The notes below the pieces were generated by a model. That model saw only the letters and a list, made by a program, of their open reading frames with translations, ran no database searches and was not told the origin of the DNA. The position numbers and the translations under genes are program-made. 64,000 bases of DNA from Nocardia vinacea NBRC 16497 (GTDB lineage Bacteria; Actinomycetota; Actinomycetes; Mycobacteriales; Mycobacteriaceae): positions 1 through 64,000 of the forward strand of contig NZ_BAGN01000103.1 in assembly GCF_000308835.1 (NCBI RefSeq), written 5' to 3'. This document shows, in pieces, positions 44,579 to 52,975 of this stretch (position 1 is the stretch's first letter; each line of letters starts with the position of its first letter).

Positions 44579-44680
44579 ATGGGAAGCGTTGTCCTTGATG
44601 TATTCGCCCTGGTTGTGAATCGCGCGGCGATGTTCTGGAACTGGATGGCCACCGGTTCGGCCGGTTTCCCGCCGCTGTAA
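44579..44680 (+). CDS. Small hydrophobic peptide gene (33 codons)
   Basis: An ATG at 44579 with GAGGAAG (44568-44574) ahead opens a 33-codon frame ending in TAA. The peptide starts MGSVVLDVFALVVNRAAM, continues FWNWMATG and ends in FPPL, so it is hydrophobic with two tryptophans around an asparagine. It sits alone between the glcB terminator and its own hairpin terminator (44707-44751), which supports a separate transcript. A possible -10 (TACCCT, 44536-44541) lies upstream. The rest of the 414-base gap (44418-44831) holds only these terminators. The size recalls short envelope peptides of mycolic-acid bacteria, but no likeness is claimed. Confidence 0.5.
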   Translation: MGSVVLDVFALVVNRAAMFWNWMATGSAGFPPL

Positions 44681-44706
44681 CAGCCGAGCTGAACGTCTGG
44701 TACGAC

Positions 44707-44751
44707 GACCCCCGGTCCCGGCCCCTCGATGGGATGCCGAGGCCGGGGGTC
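44707..44751 (+). terminator. Terminator after the small peptide gene
   Basis: GACCCCCGG (44707-44715) pairs with CCGGGGGTC (44743-44751), and inside it CCTCG (44724-44728) with CGAGG (44738-44742). A T-rich TTCCTTC follows. It ends the transcript of the 33-codon ORF 27 bases after its stop. Confidence 0.75.
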
Positions 44752-44831
44752 TTCCTTCGCCGGGAGATATTTCCAGAGACGGTGAACCGATTCCCTTCGG
44801 GGACAGGGCGGATCGACGTATCTTCTTTGGC

Positions 44832-45386
44832 ATGAGCAGCCGCCCCCGACCGACACCATTGTGGTTCGAGCTCTGGATGGGCGCCATCACCGCCGTCATC
44901 GCGTTGCTCTGTGCCGCGCTTTGTTGGGAATTGGCTGCTCAGGGCAGCTTTCCGGCCAAAGTCCTGCTGTGGGTTGGACTTTCGGTGGTCGGCTTGGTCG
45001 CGATCGTTTTCGCAATCCTCGGGCTGATCCGCTATCACGCTGTCCTCGTCAGCCTTACCGCACCGCTACTGATCGCCGCCCTCGCCGCGCTGGTGTGGTA
45101 CGAAGTACCCGAAACCACCGGTTGGCGCCTGTCCCGCCCCATCCTCGAAGATCAGGCCACCGCCTGCGCCAATCCGGGCCACCACACTCGCCTCGGCGTC
45201 TACACCGTCACCTACATCACCCGCCGCGACGGCGCCTGCCTGTTCTACGTCAGTGGCGGAGCCACCAATTCCGAAGGCTTCGCCTACTTCCCGGACAGCG
45301 CCCCGAGTACCGGGCCGGCCGGCCCCGGCGGCATCGGCTACGAACCCTTCCACGGTCCCTGGTATCGCTTCGTCGAAAACACCTGA
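44832..45386 (+). CDS. Hypothetical membrane protein, three helices
   Basis: A 184-residue protein with three membrane helices (about 12-32, 41-62 and 67-88) and a C-terminal soluble part of ~95 residues with two cysteines (ATACANPG and DGACLFYVSG), probably outside the cell. Segments such as GVYTVTYITRRDGACLFYVS look beta-rich. No family is recognised. It is read alone after the small-peptide terminator and is convergent with the next membrane gene. ATG 44832 has no strong ribosome site. Confidence 0.75.
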   Translation: MSSRPRPTPLWFELWMGAITAVIALLCAALCWELAAQGSFPAKVLLWVGLSVVGLVAIVFAILGLIRYHAVLVSLTAPLLIAALAALVWYEVPETTGWRLSRPILEDQATACANPGHHTRLGVYTVTYITRRDGACLFYVSGGATNSEGFAYFPDSAPSTGPAGPGGIGYEPFHGPWYRFVENT

Positions 45387-45417
45387 CAGATCGGCCGAGC
45401 CGTCGTCGCTGTAAAGC

Positions 45418-45942
45418 TCAGTGCCCGAGACCAACCAGTGTCCGGATGATCATGAAAATTGCGGCCATGCCGAAACAGCCCAGTCCGACGACCCATACCG
45501 TGAACATCTGCCGCATCGGTACGAAGTCGTCCAGCCAGCCGGCGTCGAGAGCGACGCCATCCTGTTGCGTCTCGAAGACGGTGCCGTGCGCACCCCAGGC
45601 GCCCGCGCCGATTTGCAGCTGTTCGAACCGCTCCAGCCACCGGGCGTCCTTGCGTTCGGCGAGGCGATGGCTCGCCATGAGCATGATCGAAATGATCGAC
45701 ACGATCAGCGCGAGTAGCGACGAGGCTATCCGCGCGATTGAGTCGTTCCCGGCGCTCATCGAGATACTGAACAAGAATGCCTGGGCAGTCAGACTGAGGG
45801 TGGGAACCTGCCAGAGGAGGTTCTCGTATTGCAGACGTCGATCCGCCACCGCCTGGTAGACCATCTCCAGATCGGCCGAACGGCGAGGCGCTGGCTCGTC
45901 CACAAGGGGTACTGTGGCACAGTCGCGCAGACCTGGTGGCAT
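45418..45942 (-). CDS. Hypothetical membrane protein, three helices
   Basis: A 174-residue protein. A short soluble front with YQAVADRRLQYENLLWQVPT (29-48) leads into helices at about 49-64 and 69-91, a polar loop of ~50 residues (SHRLAERKDARWLERFEQLQ) and a third helix near 146-170. The RRLQYENLLWQ-PTLSLTAQAFL start resembles a recurrent group of actinobacterial membrane proteins of unknown role. ATG 45942 lies 5 bases after the stop of the upstream membrane gene, giving a two-gene operon; the frame open further upstream is only that gene's shadow. Confidence 0.72.
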   Translation of the reverse strand: MPPGLRDCATVPLVDEPAPRRSADLEMVYQAVADRRLQYENLLWQVPTLSLTAQAFLFSISMSAGNDSIARIASSLLALIVSIISIMLMASHRLAERKDARWLERFEQLQIGAGAWGAHGTVFETQQDGVALDAGWLDDFVPMRQMFTVWVVGLGCFGMAAIFMIIRTLVGLGH

Positions 45943-45947
45943 GTTTG

Positions 45948-46616
45948 TCACGTTCGGGATGCGGAGCGAACCAGGATGAGGACGCTGACCACGAGCACCC
46001 ACGCCGGGAAAGCCAGCGTCATCCATCTGCTCGTTTCGCTGGCCACCAGGAGTGCCACGGCCGCCAGATAGCTGAGACCGGTGAGCCAGCGGGGCATCAG
46101 CCCGGTCTTCAGCCAAATCGTCGCGAGCGAGATCATGAACACGGCCGCCATCCGCAGTGCGTAGGTCTGGCAAGCCGAAACCACGATCATCTTGCCGAAG
46201 TCGACCACTTCGGCGCGGGCGGCCGGGTCGGTGACGTCGGTGTCGCTGGACACCAGACCGGCGGCGACGGCGGTGCCGACGAACATCATCGCCAGGAACA
46301 GCAGCCCGCTGCCGAGGAATACCGATAGGAAGAACCGGTCCTCGTAGCGCCCGAATCCGTCACGGACGACGCCGATGAACCATAAGAAGCTGATTCCGGC
46401 GAAGGGCATGAGCACCGTCGCTATTCGGATCGCGCTGCGCTGGCTGTTCAGCCACTGAGTCGAGCCTTCGATGCCGTCGGGCATGTCGATACGGATCAAG
46501 ATCAGCGTTGTGCCGAACAACACCGCGAAGACCACTCCGGCCAGTGCGGCCGCTCGCGGTGTCGACAACCGGCGTGGGGTCGGCGCCGGCTCGGTGTTTT
46601 GCGGCGATGTCGACAT
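45948..46616 (-). CDS. Hypothetical membrane protein, about six helices
   Basis: A 222-residue polytopic protein: a polar proline-rich front (1-20), then helices near 25-43, 63-82, 96-118, 141-165, 175-190 and 197-216. The extracytoplasmic loop DMPDGIEGSTQWLNSQRSAI after the first helix is the most distinctive part. It has no catalytic or binding motif that I recognise. It is the first gene of a pair with the membrane protein at 45418-45942 and is divergent from the DyP operon (209 bases between). Confidence 0.75.
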   Translation of the reverse strand: MSTSPQNTEPAPTPRRLSTPRAAALAGVVFAVLFGTTLILIRIDMPDGIEGSTQWLNSQRSAIRIATVLMPFAGISFLWFIGVVRDGFGRYEDRFFLSVFLGSGLLFLAMMFVGTAVAAGLVSSDTDVTDPAARAEVVDFGKMIVVSACQTYALRMAAVFMISLATIWLKTGLMPRWLTGLSYLAAVALLVASETSRWMTLAFPAWVLVVSVLILVRSASRT

Positions 46617-46825
46617 GCCGCCATCCTGTCAAATCCGAGCGCCAGTGGGCTGGATTTCCGGTCAGATCTATTCCCCGTTGTGCTCCCGGCGCACATTTCA
46701 TCGCACCGACGTCGTTGATCGAATTCCGTCCTGATTGCCGGTGCTGTGTGGGGTTTCGGCGAGATGCGCCGAGGCATAGCATATTGAAAGTCCAGCTTAC
46801 TGCCGTGCGGAAGGTGGGTGCAGAT

Positions 46826-47386
46826 ATGCCGAAGACCGAGCCCGACTGGAGTAAACCGGCGGCGATGGCGATCCCGGCGGAGGGCTATTTCGAGCTCGAG
46901 CGGGGCCGATACGGCCCGATCTACCCCCGGACGCCGGCCTGCTACGGGTTCTCGATCATCGCCAAGGTGAAACCGGGTCGGGACGAGGCCATTCGCGCGC
47001 ACGGCAAGCAGATCGAGGATGCGATTGCAGCTGGTCCTGATGTGCTGGCGCCGCTGCGGCTGCACTATCTGCGGTGGGTTTTGTTCGATGTCGGATCGGG
47101 ACTGCATTTCCAGTATCAAGGCATCTTCGATACCGATTTCGACAAATACACCGAAGACGCCGTGGCCCTGTTCTCCCAGACCGGTATCACCACGGTTTTC
47201 ACCAATCTCGAGGGATTTCCCGAGGACTGGAAGGAAAATCCGGAGGCGTTCGTGAAATTTGTTCGCGAACATCAATTTCCGAGCTTCCTCGAATACGGCG
47301 AGTATCCCTACGTCACCGCCGATGAGATCAAGAAAGCGCTGCGGCTGAAGGCGGCGTTCTCCGACATGCTCGACCAGATGCAGTAA
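46826..47386 (+). CDS. Hypothetical protein, first gene of the DyP operon
   Basis: A 186-residue soluble protein without signal peptide. FSIIAKVKPGRDEAIRAHGK (44-63) followed by strands and LHFQYQGIFDTDFDKYTEDA suggests a ferredoxin-like or dimeric alpha/beta-barrel fold, the fold class shared by DyP peroxidases, chlorite dismutases and EthD-type proteins; this is an inference from pattern. It begins 10 bases ahead of the DyP gene's start region and is surely co-transcribed. ATG 46826 follows GGAAGGTGGG. It may be an accessory subunit of the peroxidase. The upstream gap (46617-46825) is a divergent promoter region with AT-rich TAGCATATTGA at about 46776-46786. Confidence 0.75.
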   Translation: MPKTEPDWSKPAAMAIPAEGYFELERGRYGPIYPRTPACYGFSIIAKVKPGRDEAIRAHGKQIEDAIAAGPDVLAPLRLHYLRWVLFDVGSGLHFQYQGIFDTDFDKYTEDAVALFSQTGITTVFTNLEGFPEDWKENPEAFVKFVREHQFPSFLEYGEYPYVTADEIKKALRLKAAFSDMLDQMQ

Positions 47387-47397
47387 TCCCTTGGCCC

Positions 47398-48732
47398 ATG
47401 CTGGAACTCGACGATATTCAGCACATCCTGCTGACCCGGACCCCGGCGATGACCGGCCGCTACGAGTTTCTGTCCTTCGATGATCCCGCGGGGGCACGGG
47501 CTTGGTTGACGCCGCTGGTCGATCGCGTGCAATCGGCGGCGGACGTGCGCGCCACGATGGACAGTTCCGACCGCTGGGTCACGCTGGCCTTCACCTGGCG
47601 CGGGCTGCGGGCGCTCGGCGTGCCGGAGGAAACGCTCGCCACCTTCCCGGACGAGTTCCGCGAAGGGATGGCCGCTCGCGCTGACATCCTGGGTGACACC
47701 GGCGCTTGTTCTCCCGAGAACTGGGTAGGCGGGCTGGCCGGTGACGATCTGCACGCCATCGCGATCCTGTTCGCCCGCACCGATGCCGAGCACCAGCGCT
47801 GCACCACCGAACACCACAAACTGGTCGCCCGTTGCTCCGGTGTGCGCGTGTTGTCGTTCCTCGACCTGAACGCGACGCCGCCCTTCGACTACGCCCACGA
47901 TCATTTCGGATTCCGAGATCGGTTGTCCCAGCCGGTGATCGCCGGATCGGGCGAAGCACCGACCCCGGGCTCGGGGGCGGCGCTGCAACCCGGAGAATTC
48001 ATCCTGGGCTATCCCGACGAGGAGGGGCAGGCGCGAGCGCTGCCTCAGCCGGAGGTGTTGTTCCGCAACGGAAGCTATATGGCCTACCGGCGGCTACAAG
48101 AACACGTCGGCGCGTTTCGGAACTATCTGCGCGAGCACGCGGACACCCCGGACGGGCAGAACTTGATCGCCGCGAAGCTCATGGGGCGCTGGCGCAGCGG
48201 CGCACCCCTGGTGCTGGCACCGGACCGGGATGATCCGGCGCTGGGCGCGGATCCCATGCGCAACAACGACTTCAACTACAAGGAGATGGACCCGCACGGC
48301 TACGCGGTACCGCTCGGTGCGCATGCGCGGCGCCTGAATCCCCGTGACACCGCGGTGAACATGAACCGCCGCAGAATGATTCGTCGCGGCGCCACCTACG
48401 GGCCCGCGCTACCCGACGATGCCCCCGAAGACGGAGTGGACCGCGGGATCGCCGCATTCATCATCTGCGCCAGCCTGGTACGCCAGTTCGAGTTCGCCCA
48501 GAACGTCTGGATAAACGACAAGACATTCCACGAACTCGGCAACGAACACGACCCCATCTGCGGCACCCAGGACGGCACCCTCGACTTCACGATCCCCAAG
48601 CGGCCCATCCGCAAGACGCTCGCGGGACTGCCGGCCTTCACCACGCTCAGAGGCGGCGCGTACTTCTTCCTTCCGAGCCTCAGTGCTCTGCGATACCTGG
48701 CCACGCTCGACAGCCGAGAGGTGACAACATGA
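47398..48732 (+). CDS. DyP-type heme peroxidase
   Basis: A 444-residue dye-decolourising-type peroxidase. D174 in FGFRDRLSQP is the distal aspartate (the usual GxxDG reads GFRDR here). H309 in AHARRLNPRD is the proximal heme ligand, R329/R330 in MIRRGATYG form the distal arginine region, and the C-terminal GTLDFTIPKR and RGGAYFFLPSLSALRYL are family marks. There is no Tat signal and no encapsulin tail, so it should act in the cytosol or through its partners. It starts 11 bases after the upstream gene without a ribosome site, and its stop overlaps the next ATG (48729-48732). The substrate is unknown. Confidence 0.88.
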   Translation: MLELDDIQHILLTRTPAMTGRYEFLSFDDPAGARAWLTPLVDRVQSAADVRATMDSSDRWVTLAFTWRGLRALGVPEETLATFPDEFREGMAARADILGDTGACSPENWVGGLAGDDLHAIAILFARTDAEHQRCTTEHHKLVARCSGVRVLSFLDLNATPPFDYAHDHFGFRDRLSQPVIAGSGEAPTPGSGAALQPGEFILGYPDEEGQARALPQPEVLFRNGSYMAYRRLQEHVGAFRNYLREHADTPDGQNLIAAKLMGRWRSGAPLVLAPDRDDPALGADPMRNNDFNYKEMDPHGYAVPLGAHARRLNPRDTAVNMNRRRMIRRGATYGPALPDDAPEDGVDRGIAAFIICASLVRQFEFAQNVWINDKTFHELGNEHDPICGTQDGTLDFTIPKRPIRKTLAGLPAFTTLRGGAYFFLPSLSALRYLATLDSREVTT

Positions 48733-49745
48733 GCAGCACCCTGCCGCCTGCACGCACCTACAACCAGAGCCACATTCCGCGCAATCACGACGGGCGACGG
48801 CGGATGAGCATCTATTGGACGTGGAGCTATCCATGGGAGGCCCAACGCGATCCCGCCGAGATGTACAACCGCTTCTCGACAATGACCGAGGTCCGCAACG
48901 TACTGTGGCCGGGCTACGAGACTCCCGAATACGACGCCGCGCACTTCCTGCAGGGCATCGCCGGCACACTGGAGCTGTTCCATCGCTCGACGCTGGCGTT
49001 CCAGCAACTGGCCGAAGAGGCCACCGGTCACCCCGTCGCGGTGTTCCAGCGCATCGACCAGGCCGGGTACACCTTGCCGATCGACGAGCGGATCCTGGCC
49101 GACACCGACACCCTGATGGTATTCGGGCTCGATCACGTCCTCTCCGAGCAGCAAGCTGCACCAGACGAGATCGACGCGATCCGCGACTGGCTGCAACGCG
49201 AAGGCACCTGCCTGCTGCTGGCGCCGCACCACGACGTCGGGTGCACCGACGACTACGCGCAGCGACAATTGGAATACGCGCATCACGGCGACCCGCTGGT
49301 GCCGCGGCAGCAACGATTCGGCCAGTACACACGCTCGCTCATGCGGGGCCTCGATGTTCCGGTGCACAACAAATGGGGCCTGCGACCCGCCGTCGTCGAC
49401 GGCACCGGCGAGATCGCACCCCTGACCGGGTTCCGCGATCTCGACATGCCCCGGCTGCTGGACAACGTGACGACGTTCAACTTCCACCCCCATCTACCGC
49501 ACTACGAGCTGACCGCGCCGGAATCCGAGTCGCTTCGCGTCCTCGGCCGCCAGCGTGTCGACCCCCAGCGACCCCATCCCTTCACCGCCGCCGGCAATAC
49601 CGAATTCAATGCGTTGATCTGGATGCCACCTGTCGACAGACGAGCCGGCGATATCGTACTCATCGACTCCACCAACTTCACCACGCTCTTCGGTGGCACC
49701 GACAGCCTCCGCAACCTCTGGCACAACCTGGCCACCATGAAGTGA
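48729..49745 (+). CDS. Hypothetical protein, amidotransferase-like fold, third gene of the DyP operon
   Basis: A 338-residue soluble protein translated from an ATGA overlap with the DyP gene. Residues ~126-171 (DTLMVFGLDHVLSEQ, WLQREGTCLLLAPHHDVG) look like the Rossmann-like layer of class-I glutamine-amidotransferase/ThuA folds, but no nucleophile cysteine stands at the expected place. The front (YWTWSYPWEAQRDPAEMYNR) is rich in aromatic residues and histidines occur throughout (HHDVG, EYAHHGDPL, NFHPHLPHYE), possibly for metal or heme contact. I know no characterised homologue. The coupling suggests that it works with the peroxidase. Confidence 0.75.
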   Translation: MSSTLPPARTYNQSHIPRNHDGRRRMSIYWTWSYPWEAQRDPAEMYNRFSTMTEVRNVLWPGYETPEYDAAHFLQGIAGTLELFHRSTLAFQQLAEEATGHPVAVFQRIDQAGYTLPIDERILADTDTLMVFGLDHVLSEQQAAPDEIDAIRDWLQREGTCLLLAPHHDVGCTDDYAQRQLEYAHHGDPLVPRQQRFGQYTRSLMRGLDVPVHNKWGLRPAVVDGTGEIAPLTGFRDLDMPRLLDNVTTFNFHPHLPHYELTAPESESLRVLGRQRVDPQRPHPFTAAGNTEFNALIWMPPVDRRAGDIVLIDSTNFTTLFGGTDSLRNLWHNLATMK

Positions 49746-49753
49746 CCACTGGT

Positions 49754-50533
49754 TCAGCGTTTGGGTTGAATCCAGAGGGCTTCGGCCACGGCGCAGAGAT
49801 CGCCGGAGGGGGTGGCGAGTGCGATGCCGACGGTGTGTTTGCGGCCTTGGTGGCTGATGGGCCAGGCGTAGGAGATGTAGGGGGAGTCGGCGTAGACGGG
49901 GTGGAGTTGGGTGGCGGTGAGGGCCGCGGTTACGCCGCCGAAGCCCATGCCTTGTTTGCGCATCGCGGTCCATCCGCCGGGGCAGTCGAGAGCGGCCCAG
50001 ACGACTTCCGGCGGGAGTCGGCCGGATTCGTCGGCCAGTCCGGGATCCGGAGTCCAGGCGGCGATGACGAGGTCGTGATCCGGTGTGTCCCAGGTGAGTA
50101 GGCGCAGGCCGCGGCCGGGTGCGCAGGCGGCGCCGCAGCCATAGCAGTCGGTGACTCGGCGCGACACCATGGCAGCGTCGGTGACGGCCTTCGCCTCGGC
50201 CCAGCTCGGGGCGGGCGGCGGATCGATGGTGAGTGCCGCCGGAGTGGATTCGGCGAGGAGCGCGCCGTCGGCATCGGTCAGCGCATAGCCACCGGATCTG
50301 GTGGGGCGCAATGACATCAGGGTCTCCAGCGGTACCCTGGCACGGAAGTCGACGCGTATCTCGGTGGCCTCGCACGGCCCGGCCAGCAGGCCCGCGATGT
50401 AGCCGCCGAACGCGACGCCGGGATATCCGTGCACGTGTTCGGGGACGGTGATTGTCTCGGTCTGGATCACGTGTCGTTCGAGCCCTTCTGTGCCGTCGAT
50501 CTGGATCGACCGTACCTCCGGATTCGGACGCAT
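49754..50533 (-). CDS. Hotdog-fold thioesterase-like protein
   Basis: A 259-residue protein patterned as a double-hotdog acyl-CoA thioesterase: VPEHVHGYPGVAFGGYIAGL (30-49) is the active-helix region, VDFRARVPLETLMSLRP and ALLAESTPAALTI the following strands, and the second half repeats the plan (ESGRLPPEVVWAALDCPGGW). A CYGCGAACAPGRGL stretch (129-142) with three cysteines may bind zinc. A catalytic residue cannot be fixed. It may release free acids from CoA esters. It is convergent with the DyP operon, 8 bases apart. Confidence 0.75.
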   Translation of the reverse strand: MRPNPEVRSIQIDGTEGLERHVIQTETITVPEHVHGYPGVAFGGYIAGLLAGPCEATEIRVDFRARVPLETLMSLRPTRSGGYALTDADGALLAESTPAALTIDPPPAPSWAEAKAVTDAAMVSRRVTDCYGCGAACAPGRGLRLLTWDTPDHDLVIAAWTPDPGLADESGRLPPEVVWAALDCPGGWTAMRKQGMGFGGVTAALTATQLHPVYADSPYISYAWPISHQGRKHTVGIALATPSGDLCAVAEALWIQPKR

Positions 50534-50581
50534 CGGAATCTTCGTAGTGAAAATCCGGGCTGTTCACCGTCCACCGCGTGG

Positions 50582-50612
50582 CCGACCCGCATCCGGTGCG
50601 GCGGCGGGTCGG
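50582..50612 (-). terminator. Terminator of the LVIVD-DUF305 operon
   Basis: CCGACCCGC (50582-50590) pairs perfectly with GCGGGTCGG (50604-50612) immediately after the DUF305 stop. Confidence 0.75.
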
Positions 50613-51254
50613 TTATTGCGCGGCCTGACCACCGAGTTGGGTGAGCAGCACGCTGATCACCCCGGCCTCCTGACTCTGGCTCTGGAACATCGAGCGCGCG
50701 GTTTCCTTTATCGGGCCCGAGGTCAGCAGCTCGTCTGCGGCACGAGCCATTACCAGTCCGCCTTGATGATGACGGAACATCAATTGCAGGAACAGTATTT
50801 CGGCGTTGTGACCGTGGGCTGCGGACAGGGCGTCGAGTTCGGCGATCGTCGCCATACCCGGCATCGCATCGCCGGTCGACTGGTTCGCGCTCGGATGATG
50901 GTGCGACACAGCTGCATCGGCGTGTAGCCACGCCATCGGATGCGGCGACAGCGGCGACGCATCGGCCAGCCGCAGCCACCCGAGCATGGTCCCGATCTCG
51001 ATGCGCTGCGCGTCCGAAAGCTGTTGCGCCAGCCGCCGCACGGTCGGGTCCACGTCACGATCCAAGCGCTGCACCATGATCAGCGCCTGCTGATGATGCG
51101 CGGTCATATCCTGCGCGAATCCGATCTCGACCGCGTTGAGAACCGGTGCGGTCGTGTGCTGTTCGGGCAACACGAGCGGCCGCAGCGCCGCGCCGAGCAC
51201 AACCAGGACGAACGCAACGGAGGCGAGCGCCGCGACTCGGAACCAACGGGACAC
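50613..51254 (-). CDS. DUF305 exported protein
   Basis: A 213-residue protein with an N-terminal signal anchor (about 6-27) and two DUF305 histidine motifs, FAQDMTAHHQQALIM (46-60) and FLQLMFRHHQGGLVMA, which together form a ferritin-like four-helix bundle. DUF305 proteins are thought to bind metal, often copper, outside the cytoplasm; that role is family knowledge, not shown here. Between the motifs is a His-rich AWLHADAAVSHHHPSA. The start is GTG 51254, 2 bases after the stop of the LVIVD gene, so the pair is one operon. Confidence 0.88.
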   Translation of the reverse strand: MSRWFRVAALASVAFVLVVLGAALRPLVLPEQHTTAPVLNAVEIGFAQDMTAHHQQALIMVQRLDRDVDPTVRRLAQQLSDAQRIEIGTMLGWLRLADASPLSPHPMAWLHADAAVSHHHPSANQSTGDAMPGMATIAELDALSAAHGHNAEILFLQLMFRHHQGGLVMARAADELLTSGPIKETARSMFQSQSQEAGVISVLLTQLGGQAAQ

Positions 51255-51256
51255 AG

Positions 51257-52831
51257 CTACGACCCGACGGTCGATCGCTGATTCTCGGGCACCGTATACA
51301 CGCCGTTCTCCAGTTGCAGCACCATGAATCCGTTATCGGAGCAGGCGACATACAGCTGGTTGCCGCGCCACTCCGGCGGCGAGAAACACCAGTCGGTGGA
51401 GACATCGCCGAAGGCGAGGTTGCCGGTGCGCGGGGTGAGCGCGTCCAACGGATTGAATTGACCCTCCAACACCGCGCGTACGACCGGTGGCGTGCTCATC
51501 AACGGCACACCGATAATCGAGACCAGGGCGTGCGGTGAGTTCCACAGGCTCAGATTCTGGCCGGTTCGTGCGGGCGGATTGAAGTAGGCGAGCTCGCGGA
51601 TATTCCGCGGATCGCGGACGTCGAAAACCCTGATGCCGGAGGAGATCCAGCCGCACGCGAGTGCGGTGGGGTTGTCCGGGCGGTCGGCCGCGCAGTAGTG
51701 CGATTCGTAGGCGAAGACCGAACCGCCCATGGAGCTACCGATATTGCTGTCGATGTTCTGCAACAGGTTGATCTCCAGCTTGACCTTCCCGGCGACCTTC
51801 GGCGCGGTGTCGTTGGAGATATCGATGAGCTTCACACCGCCGGAACCGCCTTCGTCGACGGTGTAGAGGTAGGGCTTGCCGTCATAGGTCACCGGGACGC
51901 TGTGCTGGGTGGCCCAGCCGTCGGTCCAGAAGGTGCGGCCGATGTGGGTGACCTGGGGGTTGGGATCGCGGCGCTGAACCGCGCTGATATCGAGCACGGT
52001 GAATCCGCCGAGCGCGGACAGATACATGCGGTTGCCGTCCGGACTGATGCCGAAGCCGTGCGCCTCGATACCGGTCAACCCCTGCCAGATGACGTGCGGA
52101 TCGGTCGGATCGGTGAGATCGACCGCGCTGACGAAGCCGGGCGCGATGCCCGAGGCCCAGTAGGTGCGGCCGTCGGGGGACCAACCGCCCTCGTGCGTGG
52201 TGATCGGCAGCGGCATCAGCAGATTCGTGCCCGGTCCCGGATTGAGCAACTTCGGATACGCGCAGTCGGAGATGTCGTACACCGACAGGTATCCGAAGCC
52301 CTCGGCGACCGGAACGCCGGTACCGACCAGCAGTTTGCGCTCGGTATTGACCTTGAGGCTCTCCCAGGTGCCCGCGAGCATCGCGGGTTCGGTCAGGGTG
52401 ACCGTCGGGCGCGGGTGCGCAGGATCAGAGACGTCGAGCACCTGGACGCCGGGGCCCTCGCTGATCAGGTCACCAGGGAAGAACGAACCCATATACGCGC
52501 AGTGGTCGAAGCTGGTGGAGGTGATGCCCGCACCGCGCCCGGCGTAATTGCCGACCATCGACATATTGCAGGAATAGCCCTGGGTGCTCCGGCGACTGTC
52601 CCGGTCCGCGGCCGGAACATCGCCCTGCAGTCCGGTTTCCGGCATCGACCCTGGTCCGCAGTCCGCGCGTGGCACCGAAGTCCGGCCGATATCGAGGAAT
52701 TCCTGGACCGCCGTTTCGATATCGGACTGTAGATCGGCGGACGCGCTGCTCGGCAGTATTGCCGCGGCGACAACTGCGGTGGCGAGCAGGGCCAACGGCC
52801 GGGCCCGGCGCAGTCTCGGCTTCGGGTGCAT
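51257..52831 (-). CDS. Secreted LVIVD-repeat beta-propeller protein
   Basis: A 524-residue exported protein: an arginine-rich signal peptide (about 1-32, ending SSASA) and then repeats of the LVIVD type, predicted to fold as a beta propeller. Examples are VQVLDVSDPAHPRPTVTL, YLSVYDISDCAYPKLL, SAVDLTDPTDPHVIW, FTVLDISAVQRRDPNP, VKLIDISNDTAPKVAG and IRVFDVRDPRNIRELAYF. Several cysteines (SMPETGLQ region, YSCNMSM, FDHCAYMGS) suit an extracytoplasmic protein. Such proteins are common in actinobacteria beside DUF305 genes; the role is unknown. It is the first gene of the pair. Confidence 0.87.
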   Translation of the reverse strand: MHPKPRLRRARPLALLATAVVAAAILPSSASADLQSDIETAVQEFLDIGRTSVPRADCGPGSMPETGLQGDVPAADRDSRRSTQGYSCNMSMVGNYAGRGAGITSTSFDHCAYMGSFFPGDLISEGPGVQVLDVSDPAHPRPTVTLTEPAMLAGTWESLKVNTERKLLVGTGVPVAEGFGYLSVYDISDCAYPKLLNPGPGTNLLMPLPITTHEGGWSPDGRTYWASGIAPGFVSAVDLTDPTDPHVIWQGLTGIEAHGFGISPDGNRMYLSALGGFTVLDISAVQRRDPNPQVTHIGRTFWTDGWATQHSVPVTYDGKPYLYTVDEGGSGGVKLIDISNDTAPKVAGKVKLEINLLQNIDSNIGSSMGGSVFAYESHYCAADRPDNPTALACGWISSGIRVFDVRDPRNIRELAYFNPPARTGQNLSLWNSPHALVSIIGVPLMSTPPVVRAVLEGQFNPLDALTPRTGNLAFGDVSTDWCFSPPEWRGNQLYVACSDNGFMVLQLENGVYTVPENQRSTVGS

Positions 52832-52975
52832 CGGTGCATCCCAACTTCCTCATCATGGGCGCAAACCGCGCCGACTCAGACGGAGAATGGACTGACTGCA
52901 TGGTAGTAACAGGCAGTAACTTGGCGGAAGGTTTTGGCCGAAATGCCAGGTAGTCGGCATGCTGCGCTGCGCCGT

